Shown here in pieces: positions 61,811-64,000 of a DNA stretch of 64,000 nt. This stretch comes from Ceratothoa steindachneri. Its lineage: Eukaryota > Arthropoda > Malacostraca > Isopoda > Cymothoidae. The stretch spans positions 141,294,355 through 141,358,354 of the forward strand of contig OZ018324.1 of assembly GCA_963969495.1 (NCBI GenBank). The letters run 5' to 3'. The notes beneath the pieces are model-generated. The model did not search any database. It had not been told where the DNA came from and saw only the letters and a list, made by a program, of their open reading frames with translations. Each line of letters opens with the position of its first letter. Position 1 is the first letter of the stretch. The translations under genes were made by a program, and so were the position numbers.

Positions 61811-62999
61811 ATAGTAATGATGTTATTTTCAATAGAAAAAAACACAACGCATGAAAAAGCAAAGAAGCCATATAAGGAGATCGATCTCAGATCAGCAAGA
61901 AATTCAGAAAAAAAAAATTTGCTGCCAACACATTGGGTTCAAAATTTGTTGAGGCAGTAAAAGCATTAAGGAAAGAACGGAAATATAAACAGAACAGGAT
62001 TAATGGAAATATATCTAGTACTAGAATTAAAACTGAAGCTTACGAAATAATAATAGACACAGGTTATCAACCAGCCTAGTGCTGCCCAAATACTAGTACT
62101 TAAATTTACTAACATGTATAAATTTTATCGCCTGTCATCTTTTGGGGCGCTTTTCATGACAATTGCCCCGAATGTAAGTTTTAATTTACCAAACAGTCTC
62201 GAGAATGAATTAAAAATATTGCTGAAACGAGAAATATTACAGCTTTGGGACCGACCTTTCCAAAATACATGCAAGGAAAATCTGCAACATAGCCTGACCT
62301 CCCTGTAGCTTTTTTCGTTTCAGCTTATACATGGAATCAGTATATGTGCACTATAGTGAATATATACTAAATTAATGTACACAAATAAACAACCTATCCA
62401 AATAGTAATGAAGAATCGGAAGCCTATTACACAGAAGATTGAGAGATATATAAAGGAAAAATTTATACCTTCTGATACAAGCCTTTCCAAGATCCTCCCT
62501 TAGAAGTGTAAGAATCAATCTCTACAAAATACTATATGTTTATACATGTATTCTGATGGTCACAAGAAATGATGTAGAAGAATGAAGAGATTTTTCAGGT
62601 GTTAGAAAATATATGAAGATTCCGAGCAACGATGGATACATACCATTACATAAGAAAATGAAATTAGAATTAGTTACTCTAATCTCAGAGGAACAGAGAA
62701 AAACAGAGGTTCGATTCATCGAAAAATTGGAGAAAAAGCATCCCATATGGATTTACGGATATGCAAAAATAGAATAAAGCCAAATCCAGGAAATGAAATG
62801 ATGAAACTTAAGGACTCATGGAAATATTATAGAATAGGAAGAATAAATTTAGATATTATTCAAACAAGAATAGAAATATGTGTTTTATATAGATCGAACA
62901 ATTTTCATATAAAATTTGAAAGTCATATAATAGGTGAACTCAGAGGAGAAACAGAAAAGTCATAACCTTTAAAAAACGAAATTTTTAAAATTTGCACTC
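61811..62999. other. AT-rich stretch, possible LINE upstream part
   Basis: Precedes the RT remnant on the same strand. Frames such as 62,747-62,965 are rich in Ile, Lys and Arg and might be the decayed linker before RT, but no motif proves it. Confidence 0.3.
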
Positions 63000-63700
63000 C
63001 TTGAAGATCTAGGCTCAACAATATATAGAAAACATTCCTACATATTGGCTCTCTTCCGATGAGTTCCAAAAAACTAAATGATATCCGACCTAATAAAGGA
63101 GAAAACTCCAGGCCAAACTGTAAGCTATCGCCTCATCGCACGTCTGACCTTTATTGGGAAGTTATTTGAAAAATTACTCAATAACAGTCACATAAAACAT
63201 AGACAGGATAACAATCTTCCGAACAACTGTCACTGTGGAATTAGAAAAGGCAGTAGCACTGCGTTGGCACAAAGAGTAATAGTGAATAAGAAAAGTGTGG
63301 AATTCACGTGCTGGGCCATGACCAAAGCTGTCGACATAGTATGGCAAAGCAACTTTTATTATCAAATAGTTAAATTCAAATAAAAAACAAGATGGAACGA
63401 AAATTATAAGACTATGTCATGGATATGCATTGATCGAAATAGAGAGCCACAATGAAAAAAAAGTTAAAGCCTGACGGGCAACTTTCTCAATGTGGGTATT
63501 TAAATCCATCTGTCTATTCAATAGAAACGGAGTACAAAAAATATACGTTGCTACTATGCAAACATATACTTACAAAATTAAATGGAGTTGTAAGTAAGGT
63601 ACACGAATCTTGGCTTCAAAAAGCGATTTGGGCGGTGTCGACCGCCATACACACAAGCGGACAATTGATAGATGGGAAACTCAAAAGAACTTGAGCGTAC
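63000..63700 (+). pseudogene. Decayed LINE reverse transcriptase (family A-like)
   Basis: 63,078-63,383 reads EKTPGQTVSYRLIARLTFIG and KLFEKLLNNSHIKHRQDNNL, then GIRKGSSTALAQRVI and AMTKAVDIVWQSNFYYQIVK. These are the fingers and first palm blocks of a Jockey-like RT, with the catalytic Asp of the usual D-x-x-K-A-F block replaced (MTKAVDIVW). The next text (63,395-63,560, two frames) parallels family A copy 2 after KAFDKVW. No active-site box is seen before the similarity fades near 63,690. Confidence 0.65.
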
Positions 63701-64000
63701 GCGAACACCAAATGACGGAGGCTTAAAGGAGGAGGGGGGGCTTGCAACTGAGCGTTGCGCGTTGCCGTTACCTCGAAGATTTGGTACGAGTAAGTAATCC
63801 TGCCTTGTTAGGGATGGTGCAGAGTTCAAAATAATAGTCTAGGACGAACGATTATTAAACGAGATGAACTCAAATCTAGCCTTCGGATTTAGAACACCGA
63901 ATCGAGAATTTAACGTGTCGTCTTCGGGTAATGGGTACAAATGGTTATGAGGTTGACTCACGCGAGTGCTAAGAGAATACATAAAGCGTGGCGGGTTGTT
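63701..64000. other. Right end, nothing recognised
   Basis: No feature supported apart from a G run near 63,733. It may continue the decayed LINE. Confidence 0.3.

Overview
The window is eukaryotic, repeat-dominated and AT-rich. I found no cellular protein-coding gene, rRNA or tRNA that I could support. Every coding stretch I could identify belongs to a transposable element, and nearly all are decayed by stops, frameshifts or deletions. Ty3/Gypsy-type LTR elements with a charged coiled-coil gag, Jockey-like and I-like LINEs, a mariner fragment and short TTAGG-like runs suggest an arthropod. The gag style (SCAN-like core, then one CCHC knuckle) recalls chelicerate elements to me, but that placement is a weak inference.

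Layout. 1-1186: minus-strand Gypsy gag/protease remnant (family C) leaving through the left edge. 1187-4700: AT-rich spacer with a TA microsatellite and a degenerate ~174-bp satellite. 4.7-16.9 kb: a nest of four same-strand LINE fragments from two families in the order A1-B1-A2-B2. 17,096-28,580: an LTR element (family B) bounded by the duplication ACGGC, with a family A element (19,016 to ~25,974) inserted into its gag. 29.3-31.4 kb: a minus-strand mariner fragment and a 5'-truncated LINE with the longest open reverse transcriptase of the window. 35.8-44.7 kb: a 53-bp tandem satellite interrupted by an almost full-length I-type LINE with an RNase H domain (minus strand) and by a 1264-bp solo family A LTR with duplication ATTTC. 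44.7-56.2 kb: AT-rich DNA with no recognised gene. 56,179-61,417: an end-to-end family A copy with duplication CTCAC, internally deleted. 61.4-64 kb: a ~125-bp satellite trimer and a decayed LINE.

The most notable point is the gene order of family A: gag - protease - integrase - reverse transcriptase - RNase H. Its sequence is Ty3/Gypsy-like, but integrase lies upstream of RT. One 373-codon open frame runs from the end of the integrase core through its C-terminal domain into RT, and pol ends with RNase H just before the 3' LTR. This is the rearranged order known from Gmr1-like elements, originally described from deuterostomes. Families A and B also carry a TA microsatellite between the 5' LTR and a putative primer-binding site. 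Family A LTRs contain 4-5 copies of a ~80-bp palindrome-rich subrepeat.
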